Positions 50,984-60,328 of a DNA stretch of 64,000 nt are shown one piece after another. Source of the DNA: Spirosoma montaniterrae. Its GTDB lineage: Bacteria; Bacteroidota; Bacteroidia; Cytophagales; Spirosomataceae. A program made the translations under genes and the position numbers. The DNA is taken from the NCBI RefSeq assembly GCF_001988955.1, contig NZ_CP014263.1, positions 1,984,001 to 2,048,000 of the forward strand, in the 5' to 3' direction. Every line of letters starts with the position of its first letter. The stretch's first letter is position 1. Below the pieces are notes generated by a model that did not search any database, was not told the DNA's origin, and saw only the letters and a program-made list of their open reading frames with translations.

Positions 50984-53386
50984 ATGCTACGAAACTATTT
51001 CAAAATCGCCTGGCGGAATCTTCTCCGCAACAAAACCTATTCTTTCATTAACATTGGCGGGCTGGCCGTAGGCATGGCCGTCGCGATACTCATTGGCCTG
51101 TGGATTTACGACGAGCTATCGTTCAACAAATACCACCAGAATTATGACCGCATTGCGCAGGTTAGGGAGCATGGTATTCGGGAAGACGGGAAACACTATT
51201 CAAACACATCGCTCCCATACCCGCTGGCAACTGAATTAAAAACCAGCTATCAACGCTTCTTTAAACACATTCTGATTGCTAATGATCCAGGCGAGTATAT
51301 CCTAACTACCGGTGAAACGAAACTAACCCAAAAAGGTCAATTTATTGAAGCAGGTGCCCCCGAAATGCTCACCTTGACAATGCTTAAAGGCTCTTGGGCC
51401 GGGTTGACTGATCCACACTCAATTTTGCTTTCCGCATCGGCTGCTACCGCATTGTTTGGCGACGCAGACCCAATTGATAAACCCGTCAAAATCAACGCGG
51501 ATATGGAAGCTAAAGTGACAGGAGTTTATCTGGACTTACCTCATAATTCGGAGTTTCACCCGATAAAATTCTTCGCTCCGTTCGACTTGTGGACTTCGGC
51601 AAACCCCTGGGTGAGAGAACAGCAGTGGAATAACTGGTTTCTTTCTGTATATGCTCAAGTTCAGACGAACGTAGACTTCGATAAGGTTTCTGCTATCATT
51701 AAAGATATTGAAATTAACCAGATCAAGAACCTGAAAGACAGGCAGGAGCAGGTGGCCCGCCAGCCGCAAATAGCGTTACTCCCAATGAGTCGGTGGCATC
51801 TGTATGGCAGTTATTACGTTGATGATAACGGGCCGGTACAAATGGTTTGGCTCATTGGTTTGATTGGTGCATTTGTATTGCTGTTGGCCTGCATCAATTT
51901 TATGAATCTGAGTACGGCTCGTTCAGTGAAGCGAGCACAAGAAGTAGGTATTCGTAAAGCGGTGGGTTCGTTGCGCGGGCAATTAATGAGTCAATTTTTC
52001 AGTGAGTCGTTTTTAGTCGTTTTATTGGCCTTTATGTTATCGTTATCGCTGGTTGGCATTTCGTTGCCGTGGTTCAATGATATTGCTGCCAAGCAACTGA
52101 CCGTCCCCTGGACCGCTTCTCCCTTCTGGCTGGCGTGTGTTCTGTTTGTTCTGGCGACCGGATTTTTAGCAGGGAGTTATCCAGCATTTTATCTATCTTC
52201 ATTTCAGCCAGTTAAGGTTCTCAAAGGAGTCGTCATACAGGGGCGTTTTGCGGCTCTTCCCCGAAAGCTCCTGATTGTGTTGCAGTTCACCGTTTCGGTA
52301 ACGTTGATAATTGTCACTCTCCTCGTTTACCGGCAGATTCAACACGCTAAAAATCGCCCAATCGGATACGACAAAGCGGGCCTGGTGATGGTCGAGAAAA
52401 AAACGGCTGATTTTAACGACAAGCAGCAGTTGCTCCGAAGTGAATTGAAAAATACGGGCGTGGTGGTCGAGGTGGCTGAATCAAGGAGTTCGCCGACTGG
52501 CATTACAATGTGGAACGGCGGTTTTTCGCGAAAAGGTATTGCTTTCGACTGTCCAAACGGGTGCGGCACCCTGCCAGTCAGCCCCGAATACGGTCAAACA
52601 GTAGGCTGGCAATTTGTGGCAGGCCGAGATTTCAGCAAAGCATTGGCGACCGATTCATTGGGGTTTATCATAAACGAGTCATTCGCCAAACTGCTTGAGC
52701 TAAAAACACCCGTCGGTGAGCAGGTTACGTGGGGTCCTGGGCAGCGGCTGCCAAAAACGTATACTGTTTTAGGAGTAGTGAAAGACATGGTTGCCCTGTC
52801 GCCTTACAAGCCGACCATCCCAACTGTTTTCTTTTTAGAAGACAATTATAACTGGATAAATATCCGGCTCAATCCTGCCATAAGTGCCAGCGAAGCGTTG
52901 CCGAAAATTGAGGCTGTTTTCAAGAAGATTATTCCAACGGCTCCCTTCGATTACAAGTTTGCCGATCAGGAATATGCCGCCAAGTTTGCTGCTGAGGAGC
53001 GCATCGGTAATCTCGCTTTGGTCTTCACCGTCCTCGCCGTTCTCATTTCCTGCCTGGGTTTGTTCGGGCTGGCGTCGTTTATGGCTGAAGCCCGGACTAA
53101 AGAAATTGGGGTGCGTAAAGTACTGGGAGCCAGTGTGCTGAACCTGTGGGGGTTACTCTCCAAAGATTTCGTCATACTGGTCATTATCTCCTTCTTCATC
53201 GCCACGCCCATTGCGTATTATTTCCTCTCGAACTGGCTTCAGAAATACGAGTACCGCACGGAGCTGTCGTGGTGGATTTTTGCCGTCTCAGGTGCGGGCG
53301 CGTTGGTAATCACGTTATTGACCATCTCATTCCAGAGCGTGAAAGCCGCCCTGATGAATCCGGTGAAGAGTTTGCGGACGGAGTAG
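50984..53386 (+). CDS. MacB/FtsX-type ABC transporter permease
   Basis: An 800-residue permease: MLRNYFKIAWRNLLRNKTYS, a periplasmic MacB-like domain, FtsX core 1 with STARSVKRAQEVGIRKAVGS, and FtsX core 2 with FMAEARTKEIGVRKVLGASV (EARTKE where permeases 1, 2 and 4 have EQRTKE), ending KAALMNPVKSLRTE. It is more diverged from permeases 1 and 2 than they are from each other, and slightly more AT-rich in its first half. No ATPase adjacent. Confidence 0.92.
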   Translation: MLRNYFKIAWRNLLRNKTYSFINIGGLAVGMAVAILIGLWIYDELSFNKYHQNYDRIAQVREHGIREDGKHYSNTSLPYPLATELKTSYQRFFKHILIANDPGEYILTTGETKLTQKGQFIEAGAPEMLTLTMLKGSWAGLTDPHSILLSASAATALFGDADPIDKPVKINADMEAKVTGVYLDLPHNSEFHPIKFFAPFDLWTSANPWVREQQWNNWFLSVYAQVQTNVDFDKVSAIIKDIEINQIKNLKDRQEQVARQPQIALLPMSRWHLYGSYYVDDNGPVQMVWLIGLIGAFVLLLACINFMNLSTARSVKRAQEVGIRKAVGSLRGQLMSQFFSESFLVVLLAFMLSLSLVGISLPWFNDIAAKQLTVPWTASPFWLACVLFVLATGFLAGSYPAFYLSSFQPVKVLKGVVIQGRFAALPRKLLIVLQFTVSVTLIIVTLLVYRQIQHAKNRPIGYDKAGLVMVEKKTADFNDKQQLLRSELKNTGVVVEVAESRSSPTGITMWNGGFSRKGIAFDCPNGCGTLPVSPEYGQTVGWQFVAGRDFSKALATDSLGFIINESFAKLLELKTPVGEQVTWGPGQRLPKTYTVLGVVKDMVALSPYKPTIPTVFFLEDNYNWINIRLNPAISASEALPKIEAVFKKIIPTAPFDYKFADQEYAAKFAAEERIGNLALVFTVLAVLISCLGLFGLASFMAEARTKEIGVRKVLGASVLNLWGLLSKDFVILVIISFFIATPIAYYFLSNWLQKYEYRTELSWWIFAVSGAGALVITLLTISFQSVKAALMNPVKSLRTE

Positions 53387-53412
53387 GGGCCTGTCCTGAA
53401 CCGTACACATAC

Positions 53413-53510
53413 TGTCCGGTAATGGACAATTCAAAACGGTTTTTTCTGAGCAGAAAGCCTTTTCTGAGCAGGAGAGGCCGTTTTGCGTTATTGGCAACCT
53501 ATTTGCTCAG
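53413..53510 (+). promoter_or_regulatory. Candidate PadR operator region with repeated CTGAGCA
   Basis: CTGAGCA occurs at 53446-53452 and 53464-53470 (18 bases apart) and inverted as TGCTCAG at 53504-53510. An inverted pair AAAACGG (53433-53439) and CCGTTTT (53478-53484) encloses two of them. The spacing of 18 and the location before a PadR gene suggest autoregulation; a role as terminator for permease 3 is also possible. Confidence 0.4.
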
Positions 53511-53534
53511 CAAAAATAGAGTTAATAAGAAATC

Positions 53535-53873
53535 ATGAAACGAACCTACTTAGGCGAGTTTGAAGAGATTGTGCTGCTACTGGTGGTAAGTATGGATGGC
53601 GAAGCCTACGGCGTCGGCCTTACGCACAAGCTGAACGAGGAAACCGACCGCTCGGTACGGCTCAATCAGGTCCATGCGGCCCTGCACCGGTTGCAAGAGA
53701 AAGGCATGGTGGCCTCGCGGCTGGGCGATCCCACGCCCGAACGCGGGGGCCGACGCAAGTTGCTGTTCACCGTAACGGCCTATGGCTACCGGACCTTGCA
53801 GGACATCAAAGTGATGCGGGCACAACTGTGGAACGCCGTACCTACCACACCCAAACTCGCCATTGGCTTATGA
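53535..53873 (+). CDS. PadR-family transcriptional regulator
   Basis: A 112-residue winged-helix protein with MKRTYLGEFEEIVLLLV, the helix-turn-helix part ALHRLQEKGMVASRLGD and the wing PERGGRRKLLFTVTAYG. PadR proteins of this small size often repress an adjacent transporter operon and are released by ligand. The downstream permease gene overlaps its end by four bases (ATGA), so they are translationally coupled. It probably controls permease 4, and perhaps the whole array. Confidence 0.93.
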   Translation: MKRTYLGEFEEIVLLLVVSMDGEAYGVGLTHKLNEETDRSVRLNQVHAALHRLQEKGMVASRLGDPTPERGGRRKLLFTVTAYGYRTLQDIKVMRAQLWNAVPTTPKLAIGL

Positions 53874-56554
53874 AACCAAGCCCGCCCCGCCTTGCCGACC
53901 GCCTGCTGGAATGGTTCGTAGCTCCGCACCGGCTGGAAGCCTTGCAGGGCGACCTGCACGAGGAGTTCGCCTACCAGGTCGGGCGAATGGGTGTTCGGCG
54001 GGCGCGGTGGCAGTATTGGCGCGACGTGCTGGGGTTTATGCGGCCCTGGGTGGTGAAACGTAAAGCGAACGAATATCCTAATCCAACAAATACGGACATG
54101 ATCCAGAATCATCTGAAAATCGCCTGGCGGAGCATACTGCGGCATCGAAGTTTTACCGGCCTGAATGTGCTGGGCCTGAGTGTAGGCATAGCCGCAGCCC
54201 TTTTGTTGTTCATGACGGTACGTTACGAACTCAGCTTCGATACGTTTCACCCGGAACACGACCGAATTTACCGTGTCGTTCGCGAGCAGTTTCTGACGAA
54301 CGGCGACAGAGACGTAACGCCGGGAAATCCGTTGCCAGTGGCAGACGCCCTTAAAACCGACGTCGCTCAGTTCGAAAACGTTGTTTCGGTTTTCGGAACG
54401 CTCGATCCGCAGGTGACGGTGCTTGGCAGCGATCCCAAAACAACCAACGCAACGACCAAATTCCTGGAAGATGACGAGGGCATGATTGTGGGGCCGGAAT
54501 TTTTCCGGCTGTTCAACTTCCCCTGGCTCATCGGTCGGCCCGACGCGCTGACGCAACCGAACGTAGTGGCTCTGTCGAAAACGTTTGCGGAGAAGTATTT
54601 TGGCAGCCCACAACAGGCGATGGGCAAGTTTCTGCGTATCAACAAACACACGACCATGCGCGTAGTAGGTGTGCTGGCCGATGCGCCCCCCAACACGTCT
54701 TTCCCCATGAATTTGGTAATCTCGTATGCCACGAAGAAAGCCGACAAAGGTGAGCGGTTTGGCTTCGGCTCCTTTGACGATTGGGGCAGTACGTCGAGCC
54801 AGGACCAGATTTTTGTTCGGTTGCCGCGCAACCTCCCGGTAGCTTCGGCCAACGCACTGCTGGAGAAGTTCTCGCGCAAACACTACGATGGGCGAGATGA
54901 AAGCAAAAAGACGCATTTTCTCAGTCCACTGGCCGATCTGCACCACGATAACCGGTTCGATACGTTTACGACCAAAGTTGCCGTCGTCCCCTTCCAACGT
55001 ATCTGGAATCTGGCTTTGGTGGGTGGTCTATTGTTACTGATGGCCTGCGTCAACTTCGTCAATATTGCTTCAGCACTGGCGACCCGCCGAGCTAAAGAAG
55101 TGAGTGTTCGGAAAGTGTTGGGCAGTCAGAAAAGCCAGTTGGTCGGGCAGTTTCTCACCGAGACCTTCCTGATGGTGCTGGCATCGCTGATGCTGGGCAT
55201 TGGGCTGGCCTATGTTGCCCTGCCGCTACTAAACACGCTGTTCGCTATTCCGGCGGATGCTTCACTGTATTTCAAGCCGGAACTGGGGCTGGCCCTGCTG
55301 GGGTTGCTGGTTTTGCTCACGTTGCTGGCGGGACTGTATCCGGCCTTAGTACTATCGTCGTTTTCTCCGCTCGACGTATTTCGGAAGCGGGTAGCACGCG
55401 GTTGGCTACGTGGCATTTCGGTACGCCAAAGTCTGATTGTGTTCCAGTTTGCAACGGCGTTAGTGCTTATAATCAGCACGGTCATCAACCTAAGGCAGAT
55501 GAACTACCTGAGCCGGATGGACACGGGCTTTAGCAAGGAAGGCGTGTTCAACTTCGGCATGGATACCGAATACCGCACCCGAAACGCGACCTTGCGTAAT
55601 GAACTCCTACGGGTGCCCGGCGTTTCCGCCGTTACGTTTTCATCGGACGTTCCCTCGTCCGACAGCCGGTGGCAAAGCACATTTGCCTTTGCCAATCTCT
55701 CGAAAGATGAGGACTTTACCGCATCCATGAAGATGGCCGATGGCAACTACTTTACAACGCACGGAATAACCTTTGTGGCGGGTGCATCCTACGCGGTCGG
55801 TGATACGTTGCCTAAGTTCGTGGCCAACGAAACGCTGCTCAAAAAGCTGGGTGTGAAGAATCCGGCGTCGGTTATTGGCCGAAACCTACGATTAGGTGAT
55901 GTTACCGGCCCCATTGTGGGCGTTGTAAAAGACTTTCATACGAACTCGGCGCGAGACGACGGAGGGCCGCGCACCAGGGGAATCCAGCCGCTGCTGCTTA
56001 CGCCGTCCGATAAGTTCTATTATGCGGGCAGCGTGAAAATTCGTTCGCAAAATCTGCCGCAAACAGTGGAGCGTATCAAGGCTGTTTACGCCCGTGTTTT
56101 CCCCGAAGTAGCCTTTACGGGTCGTTTTTATGAGGATGCCTTGAATGCCTACTACAAAGCCGAGCAACAGATGGGTCTGCTGTACCGCGTCTTCGCCGGA
56201 CTAACGATCTTCATTGCCTGCTTAGGTCTGTTTGGTTTGGCTGCATTCACGGCAGAACAACGCACCAAAGAAATCGGGGTACGTAAAGTGCTGGGTGCAT
56301 CGGTAGCTGGTATCGTTGCTCTGTTAAGCAAAGATTTTCTCAAACTCGTACTGGTTGCCGTTCTCATTGCCTCGCCTATTGCGTGGTATCTGATGAATGG
56401 ATGGCTCCAGGATTTCACGTACCGTATCAATATCGACTGGTGGGTGTTCGCGCTGGCGGGCTTGCTGGCGGTGAGTATCGCGTTACTGACGGTGAGCTTC
56501 CAGAGCGTGAAAGCCGCCCTGATGAATCCGGTGAAGAGTTTACGGAGTGAATAA
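53870..56554 (+). CDS. MacB/FtsX-type permease with N-terminal permease-prefix domain
   Basis: An 894-residue permease. The first 65 residues form a prefix not found in the three previous genes: PPRLADRLLEWFVAPHRLEA, then GDLHEEFAYQVGRMGVRRAR and FMRPWV, the permease-prefix domain type 2 that occurs in PadR-linked permeases. The MacB/FtsX core starts near residue 77 (MIQNHLKIAWRSILRHRSFT), with FtsX core 1 ATRRAKEVSVRKVLGSQ and core 2 FTAEQRTKEIGVRKVLGASV. Ends KAALMNPVKSLRSE. The ATG at 53870 is used, not the GTG at 53828, as it gives the ATGA overlap. A 403-codon open frame on the opposite strand is a shadow. Confidence 0.93.
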   Translation: MKPSPPRLADRLLEWFVAPHRLEALQGDLHEEFAYQVGRMGVRRARWQYWRDVLGFMRPWVVKRKANEYPNPTNTDMIQNHLKIAWRSILRHRSFTGLNVLGLSVGIAAALLLFMTVRYELSFDTFHPEHDRIYRVVREQFLTNGDRDVTPGNPLPVADALKTDVAQFENVVSVFGTLDPQVTVLGSDPKTTNATTKFLEDDEGMIVGPEFFRLFNFPWLIGRPDALTQPNVVALSKTFAEKYFGSPQQAMGKFLRINKHTTMRVVGVLADAPPNTSFPMNLVISYATKKADKGERFGFGSFDDWGSTSSQDQIFVRLPRNLPVASANALLEKFSRKHYDGRDESKKTHFLSPLADLHHDNRFDTFTTKVAVVPFQRIWNLALVGGLLLLMACVNFVNIASALATRRAKEVSVRKVLGSQKSQLVGQFLTETFLMVLASLMLGIGLAYVALPLLNTLFAIPADASLYFKPELGLALLGLLVLLTLLAGLYPALVLSSFSPLDVFRKRVARGWLRGISVRQSLIVFQFATALVLIISTVINLRQMNYLSRMDTGFSKEGVFNFGMDTEYRTRNATLRNELLRVPGVSAVTFSSDVPSSDSRWQSTFAFANLSKDEDFTASMKMADGNYFTTHGITFVAGASYAVGDTLPKFVANETLLKKLGVKNPASVIGRNLRLGDVTGPIVGVVKDFHTNSARDDGGPRTRGIQPLLLTPSDKFYYAGSVKIRSQNLPQTVERIKAVYARVFPEVAFTGRFYEDALNAYYKAEQQMGLLYRVFAGLTIFIACLGLFGLAAFTAEQRTKEIGVRKVLGASVAGIVALLSKDFLKLVLVAVLIASPIAWYLMNGWLQDFTYRINIDWWVFALAGLLAVSIALLTVSFQSVKAALMNPVKSLRSE

Positions 56555-56669
56555 CAGGTAAAGAAACGCGCTTTTTATAGCTCAGAATGAGTAGATTAGC
56601 GTATCGGTTGGCTCTTTTTTGGTACGGCTGATATTGTGATATACAGCAACTTATCTGTCTTGTTCTGTC

Positions 56670-58199
56670 ATGCGCTGGTCGGTGGGCTTGATCGTGTGTC
56701 TATCGCTATGGACGTCTGTCCGGGCTTTCGGGCAGGAGTTGATACCCAATGGCGGCTTTGAGACCTACGCAACCTGCCCCCGGAAAGACAACCTGCTCTC
56801 CGAAGCTACCCCCTGGTACAACCCCAACACGGCCACACCCGATTTCTACCATAGCTGTTTTCCAACCCCTCAGATGGAGCTTCCGCCCCATTCAGGGCAG
56901 GGACTGGCCCGGCTATTTATGGATTTGGGCTGGGCCGAATATCTGGCTACCCCGCTGAAAGAACCCCTGCTGGCGGGCGAAACCTACCAGTTTGAACTGT
57001 ACGTGGCCTCGCCAAAACCGACCCAATATCCGATTGGGTCGTTCGGGGCTTATTTCGCCAATCAGCCGGTTGGTTCGGCAGACAAAACACTGCTGCGGCT
57101 CGACAATCCACCCCAGGTACTCGATAATACGCCCAGACGACTGACGCAGCGGCTGAAGTGGGAGAAAATGGGCGGTTGCCTGCTTGCGAAAGGTGGGGAA
57201 CGCCACGTCGTTATCGGCAATTTTGCCGCACTACCCAGCACCTTAGGCGACTATTACCTGTTCATCGACGACGTGTCGCTGAAACCCATCCGGCTCGACC
57301 TGGGTCGTGACACCACGCTTTGCGGACGGAGAAGTACCCTTCTACTCGATGCGACAACCCCCGGTGCTATCTTTTATGAATGGAACACGGGCAGCAACGC
57401 ACCCACCCTACAGGTAGCAAAACCGGGCCGCTATTGGGTAACGGTGCAAACGCCCTGCAAAACCCTGCGCGACACCATCACTGTTACGTATCCACCTGAT
57501 TTCAGCTTAGGTGCCGATACTACGCTTTGCGAGGGTAAAACCCTGATGCTGCACGTCGATGCGCCCGGCACCTACCAATGGCAGGATGGTTCCCGGCGAA
57601 ACACGTTTTTGGTCGAAAGAGCGGGGCAGTATGTTGTTCAGGTTACAAATAAAAACTGCATGGTAGCTGATACAATCGCCGTGCGGTATAGCCGACCTCC
57701 CCAGTTGGATTTAGGAGCCGATCAGCAGTTGTGCGGAACCGAGGTGTACACTATCCGCCCTACGTTTGCCAACGGCACATTCCGCTGGCTCGATGCCTTC
57801 GCCGATGTGGAGCGAACCGTCAACGCGTCGGGCATCTTCCGGGCGTCGGTAACGAATGCCTGTGCCACACGCACCGACGACGTGCTGATTGATTATAGCG
57901 GCTGCTCGTGTCAGGTGTACGCGCCCGATGCCTTTTCGCCCAACACCGATGGCCTGAACGATGTTTTTGAGCCGTTTGCCTGCAACGACATTACCTTTCT
58001 GACCTTAACGGTTTACGACCGATGGGGCGAAGCCGTTTTCCATACCGACCAGCCGCCTTTTCGGTGGAATGGTACGTATCAGGGCGAACGCTGCGCCACA
58101 GCGGTTTACACCTGGCAGTTGAGCTACCTGTTCCAACGCCCCGACGCCCCACCCATTCGCCAGACAAAGCAGAAACGGCTGACGCTGTTGAGCCAATAA
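56670..58199 (+). CDS. Secreted protein with CHU_C-type C-terminal domain (type IX secretion, B-type sorting)
   Basis: A 509-residue exported protein. Signal peptide about residues 1-22. N-terminal part starts LIPNGGFETYATCPRKDN and resembles a carbohydrate-binding beta-sandwich; two or three repeats follow, each with LG.D.TLC (DLGRDTTLCGRRSTLLLDA, SLGADTTLCEGKTLML, DLGADQQLCGTEVYTI). The C-terminal domain CQVYAPDAFSPNTDGLNDVF ... TVYDRWGEAVFHT ... ERCATAVYTWQL is the gliding-motility-associated CHU_C domain that directs secretion and surface attachment by the type IX system. Biological role unknown, possibly adhesion. Confidence 0.88.
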   Translation: MRWSVGLIVCLSLWTSVRAFGQELIPNGGFETYATCPRKDNLLSEATPWYNPNTATPDFYHSCFPTPQMELPPHSGQGLARLFMDLGWAEYLATPLKEPLLAGETYQFELYVASPKPTQYPIGSFGAYFANQPVGSADKTLLRLDNPPQVLDNTPRRLTQRLKWEKMGGCLLAKGGERHVVIGNFAALPSTLGDYYLFIDDVSLKPIRLDLGRDTTLCGRRSTLLLDATTPGAIFYEWNTGSNAPTLQVAKPGRYWVTVQTPCKTLRDTITVTYPPDFSLGADTTLCEGKTLMLHVDAPGTYQWQDGSRRNTFLVERAGQYVVQVTNKNCMVADTIAVRYSRPPQLDLGADQQLCGTEVYTIRPTFANGTFRWLDAFADVERTVNASGIFRASVTNACATRTDDVLIDYSGCSCQVYAPDAFSPNTDGLNDVFEPFACNDITFLTLTVYDRWGEAVFHTDQPPFRWNGTYQGERCATAVYTWQLSYLFQRPDAPPIRQTKQKRLTLLSQ

Positions 58200-58224
58200 A
58201 AACTTTTGTCGGTACGGCGATTCC

Positions 58225-60255
58225 TCATCGCACTACAGGGAACTGCGATATCCGAAGCGTTGTGCAGCCGTAAGGAATCAGCGTAATTTCCTCTTCCTCT
58301 TTCGCTACCTCCATATAGTCGATAACGCTGAATGGAATTGGCCCAGCCATCTCGTTGTACAGTTTCCACGACGGGATTCGCCGGGCCTTTAGCCGGATTT
58401 CAGACGGGGCGTTGGCAACGTTCCACGGGTAATCAGAGGTGGTCTCTCTGGAACTAAATCGGGCATTCTGTTCTACCGGCTGCTTATCGGTCTCGATCAG
58501 GCCGTAATTCCAGGGGGTAGTGGGCCGCACTTCGATGTACTCGGCTCCGAACTCGATGGGGTCTTTATCATTTCTGACAATCTGCGTCTCCTCCCCCATT
58601 TTCAGCGCGTATGCCAATGGGCCGCGCTCCACCGATACAGAATTCTCGTGCCACTGATTCTTGAAAATATGCATCGGCAGGCGTAATTCTACCACGTCGC
58701 CCGACTGCCAGACACGCTTCACAACCGCAATCTGATTACCTGCTGATTCCTTTACAACCTGCCCATTTACCAGCACCGTTGCTTTGCGGCACCAGGCTGG
58801 TATCCGCAGATGAAATGGAAACGACACGGTTTTACTGCCGCCGTTCAGCGTCAGCGCAAACCGGATGCTTTCGCCGAATGGGTAGTTTGTTTGTTCGTCA
58901 ACCATCACGCGGGTTCCGTTACCAACGGTAGCCGTTACCGTACTCGGCGAGTACACAAGCGCGGCCAGCCCCCGGTCTGGGGTAGCGTACCAGAGGTTTT
59001 GCACGAATTTGGGCCAGCCCTGGTGCATGTTCGAGGTGCAGCACGGGTAGCCCGTCAGCAATCCCATACAAAGGTCGGTGCCGCCGTGGTTGACGTCGAA
59101 GTTGCGAACGTGCCGGGTCAGCATCACCTGATTGGCCTGCTGAAAATACTGCCGCCCCATGTAATCGTCGGTGGCCTGCGTGGGCAAGGCATTGAACGCA
59201 ATTTTCTCCAACTGATCGGCATACGTTACGTCGCCGGTAATAGTCAGCATACTTTCGAGACTGAACATCATCTCTACGGCACTGCACAGTTCAGACCCCT
59301 GCGTGGGGTTGTTGCCGTGCAGAGCCTCGTCGCCCCCATACAAACCGTGGGCCATGCCGTTGAACCGGCGCAGGTCGGCCAGCCCTTTCTTCGACGCGTT
59401 CAGGTAGCGAGCGTCGGGCCGGTGCTGGTAGTACACGAGCGGCTCTTTAAATCCCTGCGCCAGATTTACGCAGTGGATGCTGCCGGGCGTCGTTAGCAGG
59501 TCGCCCGCCAGAAACGCGCCGGTATAATCGAAAGTTTGCTTATGAATCAGGTCGGCCAGGTCGAGCAGAAATTTATCGCCAGTGATGGTATAGAGCCAGT
59601 ACACAACCTGTAAATTATCGCCCCCGCGATACCGCGCCCAGAATGTCCAGTGGTCGAGGGGTTTAGTTGGCAACTCCTTCAGTTGATACCGGAAGTAGTT
59701 GGTCATCAGGCGAATAACACGCTTATCGCTGGTAGCCGAGTAGTACTGTTTGAGCACCTTCAGCATCACCATTTTGGGCCACCAGTCGCGGCTGTTGTTG
59801 CGCTGAATGCCGCGTTCGTGCGGGTAGTCGGTTTTGGGGCCGAAATAGCCGTCGGGCTGCTGACTGTTCAAGGTCCACTCGATCCAGGGTTTCGCCCTGG
59901 CAATTAACGTGCTGTCGTTCAGAATGTAAGCTAACGGCACCAGCCCATCGATCCAGTACGGGCCGCGTTCCCATTGGTCGCCATCGCCCCCCAGCCAGCC
60001 GTTTCGTTGGTTCATTACCAGCGGATAGAGCTTGTCCAACTGCCCGGTCATGCCCGTTTTCTGCCGAACCAGCATTTCGTTGAGCCACCCCTGTGGTTTG
60101 ATGGCTCCCAATGGCAGTTCGATATACGGATTGGGCCGGAGCGGGGCGCGGTTGTTCAGGTACGGTGCTACCGACGAACGGGTTTGAGCCGTGGCGATTA
60201 GGGTAGCAAAACAACTGAAAACGAAAAAGATTCGGAGCGACCTGCTTAGTGCCAT
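58225..60255 (-). CDS. Glycoside hydrolase family 127 protein (beta-L-arabinofuranosidase-like)
   Basis: A 676-residue secreted hydrolase with signal peptide (SLRIFFVFSCFATLIATAQ). The GH127 (DUF1680) barrel includes YIELPLGAIKPQGWLNEML, GDGDQWERGPYWIDGLVPLA and the paired cysteines in GYPCCTSNMHQGWPKF, the catalytic Cys region of the beta-L-arabinofuranosidases. A C-terminal beta-sandwich follows. Substrate likely L-arabinofuranosides of plant glycans. A symporter gene lies 73 bases upstream on the same strand, so released sugar may be imported. ATG at 60255 preferred over 60285 for its signal peptide. Confidence 0.85.
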   Translation of the reverse strand: MALSRSLRIFFVFSCFATLIATAQTRSSVAPYLNNRAPLRPNPYIELPLGAIKPQGWLNEMLVRQKTGMTGQLDKLYPLVMNQRNGWLGGDGDQWERGPYWIDGLVPLAYILNDSTLIARAKPWIEWTLNSQQPDGYFGPKTDYPHERGIQRNNSRDWWPKMVMLKVLKQYYSATSDKRVIRLMTNYFRYQLKELPTKPLDHWTFWARYRGGDNLQVVYWLYTITGDKFLLDLADLIHKQTFDYTGAFLAGDLLTTPGSIHCVNLAQGFKEPLVYYQHRPDARYLNASKKGLADLRRFNGMAHGLYGGDEALHGNNPTQGSELCSAVEMMFSLESMLTITGDVTYADQLEKIAFNALPTQATDDYMGRQYFQQANQVMLTRHVRNFDVNHGGTDLCMGLLTGYPCCTSNMHQGWPKFVQNLWYATPDRGLAALVYSPSTVTATVGNGTRVMVDEQTNYPFGESIRFALTLNGGSKTVSFPFHLRIPAWCRKATVLVNGQVVKESAGNQIAVVKRVWQSGDVVELRLPMHIFKNQWHENSVSVERGPLAYALKMGEETQIVRNDKDPIEFGAEYIEVRPTTPWNYGLIETDKQPVEQNARFSSRETTSDYPWNVANAPSEIRLKARRIPSWKLYNEMAGPIPFSVIDYMEVAKEEEEITLIPYGCTTLRISQFPVVR

Positions 60256-60328
60256 GAGACGATGCGGTGAACGTTGATTTGCCATCTAAAGCCAGCCCCT
60301 AACGTGGTCTAATCAAAAGTCAACCTTT

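Noticed and set aside
53786-54997. 403-codon open frame opposite permease 4
   Set aside because: The plus strand codes for conserved MacB/FtsX domains and the antisense frame has no recognisable features; it is a codon-bias shadow.
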